From assembly GCA_016713535.1 (NCBI GenBank), contig JADJOY010000041.1:30561-94560 (forward strand): a DNA stretch of 64,000 nucleotides, written 5' to 3'. How positions within the stretch are numbered: position 1 is the first letter of the stretch; every line of letters starts with the position of its first letter. The DNA is from Deltaproteobacteria bacterium. GTDB taxonomy: Bacteria; JADJOY01. Under the pieces are notes generated by a model, which was not told the DNA's origin, did no database searches, and saw only the letters and a list, made by a program, of their open reading frames with translations. Below are positions 54,121 to 62,818 of the stretch, one piece after another. Both the position numbers and the translations under genes were made by a program.

Positions 54121-55079
54121 GCGGCGCGCTCTCGATCCTCGACGCGCTGGTGAGCGAGCTGGCGGCGCGCGCGCTGCACGAAGGACGAGGCGAGCCCGGG
54201 CCCGACACCCTCGCCGCGTGGTGGAGCGCGGTCCGCCCCGCGACAGCGAGCTGGGCCGAGCCGGTCGATCGCGCCATCGCCCGCGGCGCCCGCGCCGAGC
54301 GGATCGCGTTCGCGTTCGCCGCCGGCTACCAGGCGGCGCTGAGAAGGCTGGTGCCGGAGCTCGCCGACGACGTGATGGTGTCGCTCTGCATCACCGAGGC
54401 GAAGGGGAACCACCCGCGGGCGATCGAGACGCGGCTCACGCCGGACCCGGCGAGCGGCGGCTTCCGCGTGAGCGGCGATAAGCGCTGGGCGACGGCCTCG
54501 CCGCAGGCTCTCGAGCTCCTGGTGGCGGCACGCGCCGGCGAGCGCGCCGACGGGCGCCCCGAGATCAAGCTGGCGCGGGTGCGCGGCGGCGCGCCCGGGC
54601 TCGTGATCGAGCCGATGCACGGGATCGCGTTCGTGCCCGAGATCGCCCACGGCCGTGTGACGCTCGACGGCGTCGCGGTCGCGCCGGACGACGTGCTGCC
54701 CGGCGACGGCTACGAGCGCTACGTGAAGCCCTTCCGGACGATCGAGGACGCCCACGTCGCGGCGGCGCTCGGCGCCCACCTGCTGGCGCTCGCCTTCCGC
54801 TTCGGCTGGGCGCGCGAGGTCCGCGAGCGGCTCCTCGCCCACCTCGTGGCCGCGCGGGCGCTCGCCCTGGCCGACCCGGGATCGGCTGCGACTCACCTCG
54901 CGCTCGCCGGACTCTTCGCCGAGCAGGGGCGGCTCTTGCTCGCGATCGAGCCGTGCTGGGAGCTCGCCGACCCCGCCACGCGGGCGCGCTGGGAGCGCGA
55001 CTCGGCGCTCCTCTCCGTGGCCGGAACGGCCCGGGAAAAGCGCCGCGAAGTGGCCTGGAATCGCCTCGAAAACCCCTGA
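54117..55079 (+). CDS. acyl-CoA-dehydrogenase-like protein without the usual catalytic segment
   Basis: 320 residues, GTG start overlapping the HAD stop. The middle domain is recognisable (SLCITEAKGNHPRAIE, then GGFRVSGDKRWATAS). The C-terminal helical domain is short (RERLLAHLVAARALALAD) and I see no EGTSE-type catalytic glutamate. So it may be a non-dehydrogenase flavoprotein or an ACAD-fold protein with a different role. Coupling with a peroxiredoxin and a HAD phosphatase is odd for beta-oxidation. Confidence 0.68.
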   Translation: MSGALSILDALVSELAARALHEGRGEPGPDTLAAWWSAVRPATASWAEPVDRAIARGARAERIAFAFAAGYQAALRRLVPELADDVMVSLCITEAKGNHPRAIETRLTPDPASGGFRVSGDKRWATASPQALELLVAARAGERADGRPEIKLARVRGGAPGLVIEPMHGIAFVPEIAHGRVTLDGVAVAPDDVLPGDGYERYVKPFRTIEDAHVAAALGAHLLALAFRFGWAREVRERLLAHLVAARALALADPGSAATHLALAGLFAEQGRLLLAIEPCWELADPATRARWERDSALLSVAGTAREKRREVAWNRLENP

Positions 55080-55128
55080 ATAGAGGGCCCTGGGGCCAGT
55101 TTTCACGGAGTCGGCGCGAAAACGGCCT

Positions 55129-55195
55129 GTAAAGCTTTAGCTTTACAAAAACTGTAAAGCAGATGCTTTACGATCTTGTATAGCAAGTGCTTTAC
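55129..55195. repeat. three tandem 18-bp palindromes, AT-rich
   Basis: Palindromes at 55129-55146, 55154-55171 and 55178-55195, with spacing 25 and 24 bp. Consensus arms GTAAAGC / GCTTTAC around a four-base centre; the first two are perfect and the third has one mismatch. The region is strikingly AT-rich for the window and lies between convergent 3' ends, so it is not an obvious operator. Confidence 0.75.
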
Positions 55196-55198
55196 AGC

Positions 55199-55418
55199 GG
55201 CCCGCCGGGAGGCGGGCCCTCCGAGGGGTGGAGCCGGCGCCTCGGGCGGATTCGGAGGGACGGCCTCCCGGCCGTCCGCAGCGTGGGGATCCGAGGCGCC
55301 GGTGTCTCGGGCCGGTTCGGAGGGACGGCCTCCCGGCCGTCCGCCAGCGTGGGGATCCAAGGAGGTGGCGCCGGCGTCTCGGGTCGATCCGGAGGGGACG
55401 GCCTCTCTGGCCGTCCGC
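55199..55418. repeat. hairpin repeat cluster A (one beta and three alpha units)
   Basis: A beta unit (55199-55230; GGCCCGCC/GGCGGGCC stem) is followed by three alpha units at 55251, 55316 and 55387, each starting near TTCGGAGGGACGG with an 8-base stem GGACGGCC...GGCCGTCC. Alpha spacing is 65 and about 71 bp. The same units are at 60614-60757. Confidence 0.75.
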
Positions 55419-55433
55419 CCGTCGCACGGCCGC

Positions 55434-55946
55434 TCAGTCGTCGTCGTCGCCTTGGATGATCTCACCGCGGGCGAGGGCGTCGAGGCGCGCCTTGGCACCG
55501 TTCAGCAGAGCGAGGCTCGGCTCCAGGTCCTGGGTCAGGTCGAGCCGCCAGGTGCCGTCCTCGAGGCGGAACGTGAGGCGCCCCGGGTGGCCGCTCTGAT
55601 AGCGGATCAGCACGATCGCTTCATCGCCGTGGAGCTCGCTGCCGGTCAGCTCGGGCGCCTGCCGGCCGAAGTTCTGGAGGAACGCGTCGAGGACGTTGTC
55701 GGGGACGTTGGTCGCGTGGATGCTCACCGCGGCGGTCTGGATCTCCCGCATCAGCTCGAGGGTGCGCGCCGTCACGAAGCGGCGCGCGGCGCGCTCGTCC
55801 ACCTTGGCGGCCGCGTGGCGCAGCCCCCAGAACGCCGCCTCGGGTGTCTCGGCGGGCGGCGGCCGGTGGCACGCGCCGGCGAGCACCAGCCCGATCACGA
55901 GCAGTCCGGCGCGCAGTCCCGGACGGTGGTGGGCACCGACGATCAC
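55434..55946 (-). CDS. small lipoprotein, 170 aa
   Basis: GTG start with GGAGGG near it, overlapping the expected end of the decarboxylase gene. LVLAGACHRP is a lipobox (LAGAC). The rest resembles a SnoaL/DUF-like periplasmic domain only in size and is not recognised: RRFVTARTLELMREIQ, LTFRLEDGTWRLDLTQ. The C-terminus is acidic (GDDDD). It is the third gene of the GMC operon. Confidence 0.7.
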   Translation of the reverse strand: MIVGAHHRPGLRAGLLVIGLVLAGACHRPPPAETPEAAFWGLRHAAAKVDERAARRFVTARTLELMREIQTAAVSIHATNVPDNVLDAFLQNFGRQAPELTGSELHGDEAIVLIRYQSGHPGRLTFRLEDGTWRLDLTQDLEPSLALLNGAKARLDALARGEIIQGDDDD

Positions 55947-56712
55947 AGCCCTCCGCGGCGTCGTAGCGGGCGCTCATCTTCGCGACACTACCACTCATCA
56001 TCGCGCGCCTGGGAAGCCCCAGGAACCGCAGCTCGTCGGCGATCGGGTGCTGGCCGAGGGTGAGCTCGGCGCCACCGAGGCGGAAGCCGAGGCCGCTGCC
56101 GCTCGCCGAGAACGGCGTCTTGCGCAGTACGCCGTCGAGGGTGGCGAGCGCCACCAACGGGGCCTCGTGGAAGGTGCGCTTGCCGCCGCTACCCACCTTG
56201 AGCGTGAGCACGTGGTCGTCGCCCGAGGTGAGGGTGGCGATGTGCTGGCCGGCCTCCTCGCGGATCGTGATCTTCTCGACGGTCTTGGGCAGGCCCCAGA
56301 TGGCGCGTCCCGCGTCGCGCGAGAACTCGGTGGTGACCGGCAACCGGTGGATGTAGGTGCCGATGTTGCCGCGCATCGAGTCGAGGGTCAGGCCGATGAA
56401 AGGCAGTGCGCGCCCGCCGCCGAGCCGCACCACGAACGCGATCGCGAGCTCGTTGTACCGGCCGAGGTCGTTCTCGCGGTACTCGATCGCCGCGACGCTC
56501 GCCATCGCCCGCCCCGGGAAGACCTCGGCGAGCTCGACGCGCGCGTTGCCGATCACCGCCTTGGCGGCGCGGGTCGGCACCAGGAAGCTCGCGAACATCA
56601 CGCTCGCGTCGCGCACCCACACGGGGAGCGACACGATCTGGTCCTGGATCCGGAACTGGCCGGGTTCGAACGGGGTCTCGGCGGTGCGCGCGCCCTTCGC
56701 CTTGGCGGTCAT
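55943..56712 (-). CDS. acetoacetate decarboxylase-like protein, one-base break at 3' end
   Basis: Beta-barrel family protein of about 256 residues. MRGNIGTYIHRLPVTTEF and AIWGLPKTVEKI are characteristic of the acetoacetate decarboxylase superfamily; the Lys in GLPK may be structural or catalytic. The open frame runs past its natural end. Adding one G to the run at 55949-55951 places a TGA at 55945-55943, overlapping the next GTG (GTGA), as other pairs here. It lies 13 bp downstream of the GMC gene. Substrate is unknown. Confidence 0.83.
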
Positions 56713-56725
56713 CGGTCGTCTCCTG

Positions 56726-58351
56726 TCAAGCGCGGCCCGATCGGATCAGGTCGGAGCACTTCTCGCCGATCATGATCGAGGGGGCGTTGGTGTTGCCGCC
56801 CACGATCTTGGGCATGATCGACGCGTCCGCGACGCGCAGCCCGGCCACGCCGTGCACCCGGAGCTCGTGGTTCACCACCGCGAGCGGGTCGTTGCCCATC
56901 TTGCAGGTGCCGACCGGGTGGTAAATGGTCTTGCCGAACATCCGCACGTGCGCCTCCAGCTGCTGGCGGCTCGAGCACGCCGGCCCCGGCGTGCGCTCGG
57001 CGATCACGTAGCGCTTGAACGCCGCCTCGCCCGCCACGGCGCGCGCGATCTCGAGCCCGCGCACCATCACCCGCATGTCGTCCGGGTCCTCGAGGTAGCG
57101 AGGGTCGATGCTGGGCGCGACGTTGGGGTCGGTGCTCTGGAGGCGGATCTCGCCGCGGCTCTTCGGGTAGATCATGCCGGCGAGCACGGTGAAGCTCGGC
57201 TTCTTCGAGATGACCCCCTTCTTGGGGCCGTCGTCGTTGGGCTCGGGGTACGCCCACGGCAGGCCGAAGAACTGCAGATCCGGGATCGGCTCCTCGGCGC
57301 GCGTCTTCACGAACGCGCCGCCCTCGAGGAAGGTCTTGCCGAACCAGCCCTTGTTGAAGAGGAAGTCGCGCAGCATGCCGCCGATGTAGTGGGGCGCGGT
57401 GCTGGTGTGTCCGGCGTCGGCGGTGGTCTCGTAGCGGACCGGCACCATGAGGTGGTCGTGGAGGTTCTGGCCGACGCCGGGCAGGTCCGCGACCACGTCG
57501 ACGCCGACCTTCTTCAGGTGGTCCGCAGGACCTACCCCCGAGAGCATCAGGATCTGCGGCGAGCCGATCGCGCCTCCCGAGAGGATCACCTCGGCGCCCG
57601 CGCGCGCCGTGAACGTGGCGCCGCCCTTCGAGTAGACGACGCCGGTGGCGCGGCCGTTCTCGATCACGATCTTGTGCACCAGCGCCTGGTCGGCGACCTC
57701 GACGTTGCCGCGCGCCATCGCCGGGTAGAGGAACGCCACCGAGGTGCTGATGCGCTTCCGGTTGGCGCACGTCTGGTGGTACGAGCACGCACCTTCCTGC
57801 TGCTCGCCGTTGAAGTCGTCGATGACGCGCACGCCGCAGGCGCTCGCGATCGCCTCGTTGAAGCCGAGCGTGACGACCGACTGGTTCTCCTGGCTGGTCA
57901 CGCCGAGCGGCCCGCGCCCGCCGTGGTACTTGCCCTCGCCCTTCTCGAAGCTCTCCGACTTCTTGAAGTAGGGGAGCACGTCGTCGTAGCCCCAGCCCGG
58001 GTTCCCCCAGTCCCGCCACTCGTCGTAGTTGGCGCGGTGGCCGCGGATGTAGAGCATGCCGTTCACCGAGCTGCAGCCGCCCAGCACCTTGCCGCGGGTC
58101 CACGGCATGACGCGGCCGTCCATGGCCTTCTGCGGCGCGGTCTTGTAGCCCCAGTCGCTCATCGCCTTGAGCTGCGGGCTCTCGTAGACGATCGCGAGGG
58201 CGCCGGGCCGGCGGAACAGGAACGACTTGTCGCTGCCGCCGGCCTCGATCACCAGGATCCGCGCCTTGGGATCCTCGCCGAGGCGGTTGGCGATGACGCA
58301 ACCGGCGGAGCCCGCGCCGATCACGATGTAGTCGTAGCTCTGCGTCGACAT
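56726..58351 (-). CDS. GMC-family FAD oxidoreductase (choline-dehydrogenase-like)
   Basis: 541 residues. IGAGSAGCVIANRL binds FAD, GKVLGGCSSVNGMLYIRGH is GMC signature 1, and GAIGSPQILMLSGVGP signature 2. The C-terminal NTNAPSIM and YHPVGTCKMG with catalytic His complete the family. It oxidises an alcohol, with an unknown substrate. AGGAGC precedes the ATG. A KstR-like operator lies 41-56 bp upstream, so a TetR-family repressor may control this gene and the downstream decarboxylase. Confidence 0.95.
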   Translation of the reverse strand: MSTQSYDYIVIGAGSAGCVIANRLGEDPKARILVIEAGGSDKSFLFRRPGALAIVYESPQLKAMSDWGYKTAPQKAMDGRVMPWTRGKVLGGCSSVNGMLYIRGHRANYDEWRDWGNPGWGYDDVLPYFKKSESFEKGEGKYHGGRGPLGVTSQENQSVVTLGFNEAIASACGVRVIDDFNGEQQEGACSYHQTCANRKRISTSVAFLYPAMARGNVEVADQALVHKIVIENGRATGVVYSKGGATFTARAGAEVILSGGAIGSPQILMLSGVGPADHLKKVGVDVVADLPGVGQNLHDHLMVPVRYETTADAGHTSTAPHYIGGMLRDFLFNKGWFGKTFLEGGAFVKTRAEEPIPDLQFFGLPWAYPEPNDDGPKKGVISKKPSFTVLAGMIYPKSRGEIRLQSTDPNVAPSIDPRYLEDPDDMRVMVRGLEIARAVAGEAAFKRYVIAERTPGPACSSRQQLEAHVRMFGKTIYHPVGTCKMGNDPLAVVNHELRVHGVAGLRVADASIMPKIVGGNTNAPSIMIGEKCSDLIRSGRA

Positions 58352-58391
58352 GGACCTGCTCCTGCCGTGGGTGTGAGGGGGAGCGTCCGAT

Positions 58392-58407
58392 GTAGAACGT
58401 GTTCTAC
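58392..58407 (-). promoter_or_regulatory. KstR-like TetR operator upstream of GMC gene
   Basis: GTAGAAC-GT-GTTCTAC, with the core TAGAACGTGTTCTA (58393-58406) exactly matching the TNNAACNNGTTNNA pattern of the TetR-family regulator KstR. It lies 41-56 bp upstream of the GMC start and 126-141 bp before the divergent gene. Confidence 0.65.
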
Positions 58408-58462
58408 CGCGAGTCAAGTCACGGGCCGGGGCCGGTGGGTGGGCGCCCGCGCGGCGACCGCC

Positions 58463-58491
58463 TTGCCCCCGCGGGCGGCGCTCCGTAGCGT
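58463..58491 (+). promoter_or_regulatory. putative promoter of the GT-C-like gene
   Basis: TTGCCC at 58463-58468, 17-bp spacer, TAGCGT at 58486-58491, 41 bp before ATG 58533. Confidence 0.5.
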
Positions 58492-58532
58492 GGGCGGCGC
58501 TGCGGCGCCGTGCGCCGCCGCATCACCGATCG

Positions 58533-60441
58533 ATGCCTGACCTGGATCTCGCGTCCGCGCGCACCCGCTCCGACGAGCCGAGCGTGGCTCTCGCCCTGGC
58601 GCTCGTGCTGTTCCTGAGCGTGCTGGTGGGCGCGCGCGCGGCGCTGCCGTTCGCGGGGCAGCTCTTCTCGCCCGCGCCGACGTGGGCGGTCGAGCACGCC
58701 GTGGCCGCCGACATGCTCGAGGTCACGGCGCGCATCCGCGCCACCACCGGCCGCGCGTGGGGCTACGACCCGCACGTGATGGCGGGCTATCCGTTCACCG
58801 CGCTCGAGCACAACTTCGCGTCGTTCCAGCTCGCGGCGCTCGCCTGGCCGTCGCTCGGCGGGGCGGCGTGGCTCCGCCTCGGCACCGTGCTGGCGTGGGC
58901 CTCCATTCCGGCGCTGGTGTTCGGGTCGCTGCTGGGCTTCGGTCTGGGCCGGCGCGCGGCGCTCGCCGGCGCGGTCGCGGGCGCGCTGCTCCTCGCCACG
59001 TCCGAGCTCGAGCTCTTCCGCGCCACGGGCGCGATCGTGGGCGGCTACGTGAGCGTGCTGCTCCTGCCCGCGCTCGCCGGCGCCCATGCCTACCTGGCGC
59101 GTGGGCGCACCACGGGTGCTCTCGCCTGCGCGGGGTTCGCGGCGCTCGCGCTCTTGGTCCACAAGGGCGCCGCGCTGCTGGTGCCGGTGCCGGTGCTCGT
59201 GTGGGTGCTTGCTTACGGGCGAGGCCAGCCGAGGCGGGTGTTGGCGCTGCTGGCGCTCGGCGTCGCGTGTACGGCGGCGCTCAACGTGGGATGGATCCTG
59301 CCGGCGCTGCGGTATCGCCACTGGCTGAGCGCCGTGCCGTGGCCGCTCTGGCTCCAGCACGACCCGCTGCGATTGGCTCGCGAGGCGCTCACGCCGGTCG
59401 CGGGCTTCGACGGCTTCGACGCCTCCGCGGTGCTCGGGGAGTCGCTGTGGGGGAGCTGGCTGGCGCGCAACGTGGTGCTGGGGTTCGGCCTGATCGGGCT
59501 CGCTCGTCTCGGCGATCGCCGCCTCGCGATGGCGCTGGCGGCGGCGCTGGCGTGGCTGGCGGCGATCGCGTTCTTCGGCTCGTGGCTCGCGCCGATCGCG
59601 GCGTTCGAGCCGTTCCGCTACGTGATCGCGTACCGCCTGCTGTGGGTGGTGCCCGCGGCGGTGGGCCTGATCGAGACGCGCGACGCGTGGTTCGCGCGGG
59701 GCGCGCGACCGAGGTGGCTGCCGCCGGTGGCCGCCGCGGTCACGGCGTTCGCCTGCCTTCTCCTGCCGACGTACGCGGCGTTCGTGGCGCGCCAGCCGAT
59801 GAGCGCGAGCCCGCCGCCGTCGTTCGGCGCGCTCGTCGACTTCGCGCGCGACCCGGTGTCGGGCGAGGGGAGGCTGATGGTCGAGGACGCGTTCCTCGGC
59901 GCCGAGGATCCCGGGCCTTACGGGGGCGCCTACGTGCTCGGCCAGCTCGCGCTCGCGACCGGTCGTGAGCTGATCGGCGGCCGCTCGCCGTGGATCCGCA
60001 TGTTGCACCGCTTCGCGAGCTTCACCGACGGCGAGGCCTTCGGAACGCGCCTCGCCGAGCTCACTCGCGGCGAGCTCCTCGGCTACCTGGAGCGCTACGA
60101 CGTCACCGCGGTCGCCGCGTGGAGCGCCGAGAGCAAGCGCGTCTTCGACGCCCTCGCCCCGGAGGTCACGCGCGTCGGCGAGCGCGGGCCGCTCTCGCTC
60201 TACCGGGTGGCGCGGGTGGCGTCACGGTTCGAGAGGGGCCGCGGCCACGTCGCCTCGACGTGGGGCGAGCTCGCGCTCAGCGACGTGGAGGCGGATGGAG
60301 GCGAGGTCGTGCTTCGCTACCACTGGGCCGAGGGCCTGACGGCGACGCCCGCGGCGCGTCGAGCCGATCGCGCTCGGCGACGACCCCGTGCCCTTCATCC
60401 GGGTGCTCGATCCGCCGCGCTCGTTCCGGCTGCGGCTCTAG
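58533..60441 (+). CDS. GT-C-like multi-pass membrane glycosyltransferase-type protein, frame break
   Basis: About ten membrane helices in roughly 636 residues. The early motif EHAVAADMLEVTARIR and HVMAGYPFTALEHNF carry acidic and His residues in a first periplasmic loop, as in GT-C enzymes. A soluble C-terminal domain (residues about 420-630) follows. The frame breaks at about 60345-60360 in GCGGCGCG; the rest (VEPIALGDDPVPF...RSFRLRL) ends at TAG 60439-60441. Acceptor and donor are unknown. The first downstream repeat begins about 170 bp later. Confidence 0.7.
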
Positions 60442-60613
60442 ATGCATCGTCACGATTCGTAGCGACCGGTCTCGGCGTCCCATCGGCTTCGGCGGCGACG
60501 AAGCGCCGCCCTCCAGCCCGTTCGGCGCAAGGGCGATCCAAATCGTGGTGGCCCATTTGGGCTCGAGCGTGCGTTCCGGAGGAGCGCCGGCCCGAGGGGA
60601 GCCTTCGCGCACG

Positions 60614-60757
60614 CTTCGGAGAGACGGCCTCCCGGCCGTCCGCCGCCGGCCCGACGGGAGTCGGGCCCTCCGAGGGGTGCGCGGAACCGATCAGGCGGAG
60701 CTTCGGAGGGACGGCCCCCTGGGCGTCCCCGAACGGCGGCCCGCGGGACGCGGGCCT
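60614..60757. repeat. hairpin repeat cluster B (two alpha and two beta units)
   Basis: Alpha at 60614-60643, beta at 60646-60680, a second alpha at 60701-60730 and beta-like at 60736-60757. Each is nearly identical to a unit in cluster A. Part of it lies within the 3' end of the minus-strand gene at 60691. The gap 60442-60613 shows no gene. Confidence 0.73.
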
Positions 60758-61023
60758 AGCGTCGTCGGGTCGGCGCGCGCGGGGGGACCGAGCCGTGGGC
60801 GGCCGTCGAGGGTCGGCGCGGCTTCTGGTCCGTCCAGCGGCGGGCTCGCGAGCGCCTTCGCGACGCGGTCGAGCTCGGCCTGCACGGCGTTGAGGTCGGT
60901 GCGCAGCGAGCCGAGCGTCTGGGTGACCTCGACGCGCAGGCCCCGGACCTCGTCGAGCATCTCCCGGAGCAGATCGATGACCACGTCGGCTGCGCGGGCG
61001 AAGCTCGATACGTTCTCCATCAT
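60691..61023 (-). CDS. small coiled-coil protein, 110 aa, C-terminus within repeats
   Basis: Starts MMENVSSFARAAD (a double ATG) with GGGGGAAAG upstream. Residues 10-65 are amphipathic helices suited to a coiled coil (DLLREMLDEVRGLRVEVT, LRTDLNAVQAELDRVAKAL). The Pro/Gly/Arg-rich end overlaps alpha/beta repeats, so the original stop may have been displaced by a repeat insertion. Function is unknown; phasin-like is one possibility. Confidence 0.52.
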   Translation of the reverse strand: MMENVSSFARAADVVIDLLREMLDEVRGLRVEVTQTLGSLRTDLNAVQAELDRVAKALASPPLDGPEAAPTLDGRPRLGPPARADPTTLGPRPAGRRSGTPRGPSLRSSA

Positions 61024-61280
61024 GGCTTTCCCCCGTGATCGGTGCCGTCAGAGTCGTGACGCAGCGTCAGGTCGGTGCACATGCCGACGTCCGTCGGCCC
61101 CCGACTGTCGCGGAGGGCTCGAATCACTGCCCACCGAAACCGCCGTTCTGATTCAAATTGTCATGAATCGTGTGGGACGTGTCTAGCGCCGCCCGAGCGC
61201 CCCGAGCGGTACGGAACCTGCTTTCCTGAAGGCCGAGGCATCCTTCGGCCGTGGGCCGAGTCGAGGGCGGGGCGGCGAAC

Positions 61281-62757
61281 ATGCGGATCACGTGCACAAA
61301 CTGTCAGTCGGCATTCAACCTGAATCTCGATGGCATCCACCATCAGCGGTTCCAGTTCAAGTGCCCGAGCTGCGCGGGACTGGTGATGGTGGACCGGGCC
61401 GACGCGCCCGCGCCGATCAAGGTGGCCGGGGCTTCGGCGGTGCTCGTCCCCGCCGGTAGCAACCCGGGCCCGGCGCCGGCGCCCCAGCCGATCGTGACGC
61501 CGCCGCCCCCGCGCCGTGCCGAGGCGCCCGCGCCGGCGGTGCCGGACGCCGCCGCCGACGAGGACCTACCCAACGCCAAGTTCCGCGAGGCACCGACCGA
61601 CCGTGTGGGCGTGATCGCGCCACCCAAGGCCGTCGAGTCGCCGTCGGTACCGGCTGGGCCGGTGCGAAGCGCGGTCGCGAACGCCGCGACCGCGCCGGCG
61701 GCGCTGCCGCTGCCGCCGGTCCCGCAGGCCGCGGGGGCGAGTGTCGCGGCGAAGCTACCGCCGCGCGAGGCCCGCCCGGCGGTCGCCGCGAAGGTCGAGG
61801 TCGCGCCGGCGAGCGCCGCCCCGATGAAGGTCACGCCCGCCGCGAGGGTCGCCGAGCCAGCGCCGGGGAGGTCCGCCGACTCATCCGAGAGGTCAGAGCC
61901 CGCGAAGCCGGCGGCCGCCGATGCGCTCGAGGCCGCGCGCCGAGATCCTGGCGCAGCACGCCGAGCTCACGAAGAAGAACTGGTTCGAGCTCCTCGGCGT
62001 GAAGCAGGACGCGCCGCTCGACGAGGTCAAGAGCGCCTACTTCAAGCTCGCCAAGCAGTATCACCCCGATCGTTTCGTCGCGACCATGAGCGAGAGCGAG
62101 CTCGCCAAGGTGCGCGAGCTCTCGTCGCGGGTGAACCAGGCGTTCCAGGACCTGCGCAACGAGACCACCCGGCAGGAGTACCTGAAGAAGCTCGCCGATC
62201 CCGAGCGCGAGAAGAAGCGCCTCGAGGCGAGCGGCATCATCGAGGCCATGATCGACCACGAGAAGGGCCGCATGGCGCTCAAGCAATCGAACTTCGAGCT
62301 CGCGCTGCAGCACTTCCAGCGTGCCTCGGCGCTGCACCCCGGCGAGGCCGAGTACCACTTCATGATCGCCCAGTCGCTGCAGCGCGCCCGCGGAGTGGAG
62401 AACTCCTCCAACCGCGCCGCGATCGAGTCGGAGCTGCGCAAGGCCGTCGACCTGCAGCCCAACAACGCCGGCTACCGCATCGGTATCGGCCACTACTGGA
62501 AGGCGCGCGGCGAGATGGAGAAGGCGTTCGGTCACTACAAGGAAGCGCTCAAGCTCGATCCCAAGAACCACGAGGCGATCCGGGAGATCCGACCTTCGGA
62601 GTCGCGCAAGGAGAAGGAACGTGAAGAGCGTAAGCGCGCGGCCCCGTCGAGCCGCGCGGGTTCCGCGCGCGCTTCGGGCTGCGTTGACCCGACGACGCGA
62701 CGAGCGTCCCTGGCCGTGGCGCATCCTCGGCTCTGGCGCGCCGGGCCGGTTCGATGA
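61281..62757 (+). CDS. MJ0042 zinc finger - DnaJ - TPR fusion, frame break
   Basis: Three parts: an MJ0042-type zinc finger (ITCTNCQ...FKCPSC, residues 1-40), a Pro/Ala-rich linker of about 180 residues, and a DnaJ domain with QYHPDRF, followed by TPR-like helices (ALKQSNFELALQHFQRAS). A break at 61935-61942, with two bases missing in a GC run, joins the linker to AEILAQHAELTKKNW. The protein is then about 490 residues. Such fusions are common in deltaproteobacteria and probably act in cytosolic or envelope protein assembly. A GGDEF gene follows. Confidence 0.8.
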
Positions 62758-62818
62758 GATCCTGATCGAGGCGAGTGCGCTCTTCCGGCGCCCTCGGGAA
62801 GGTCGAGCCACTCACCGC

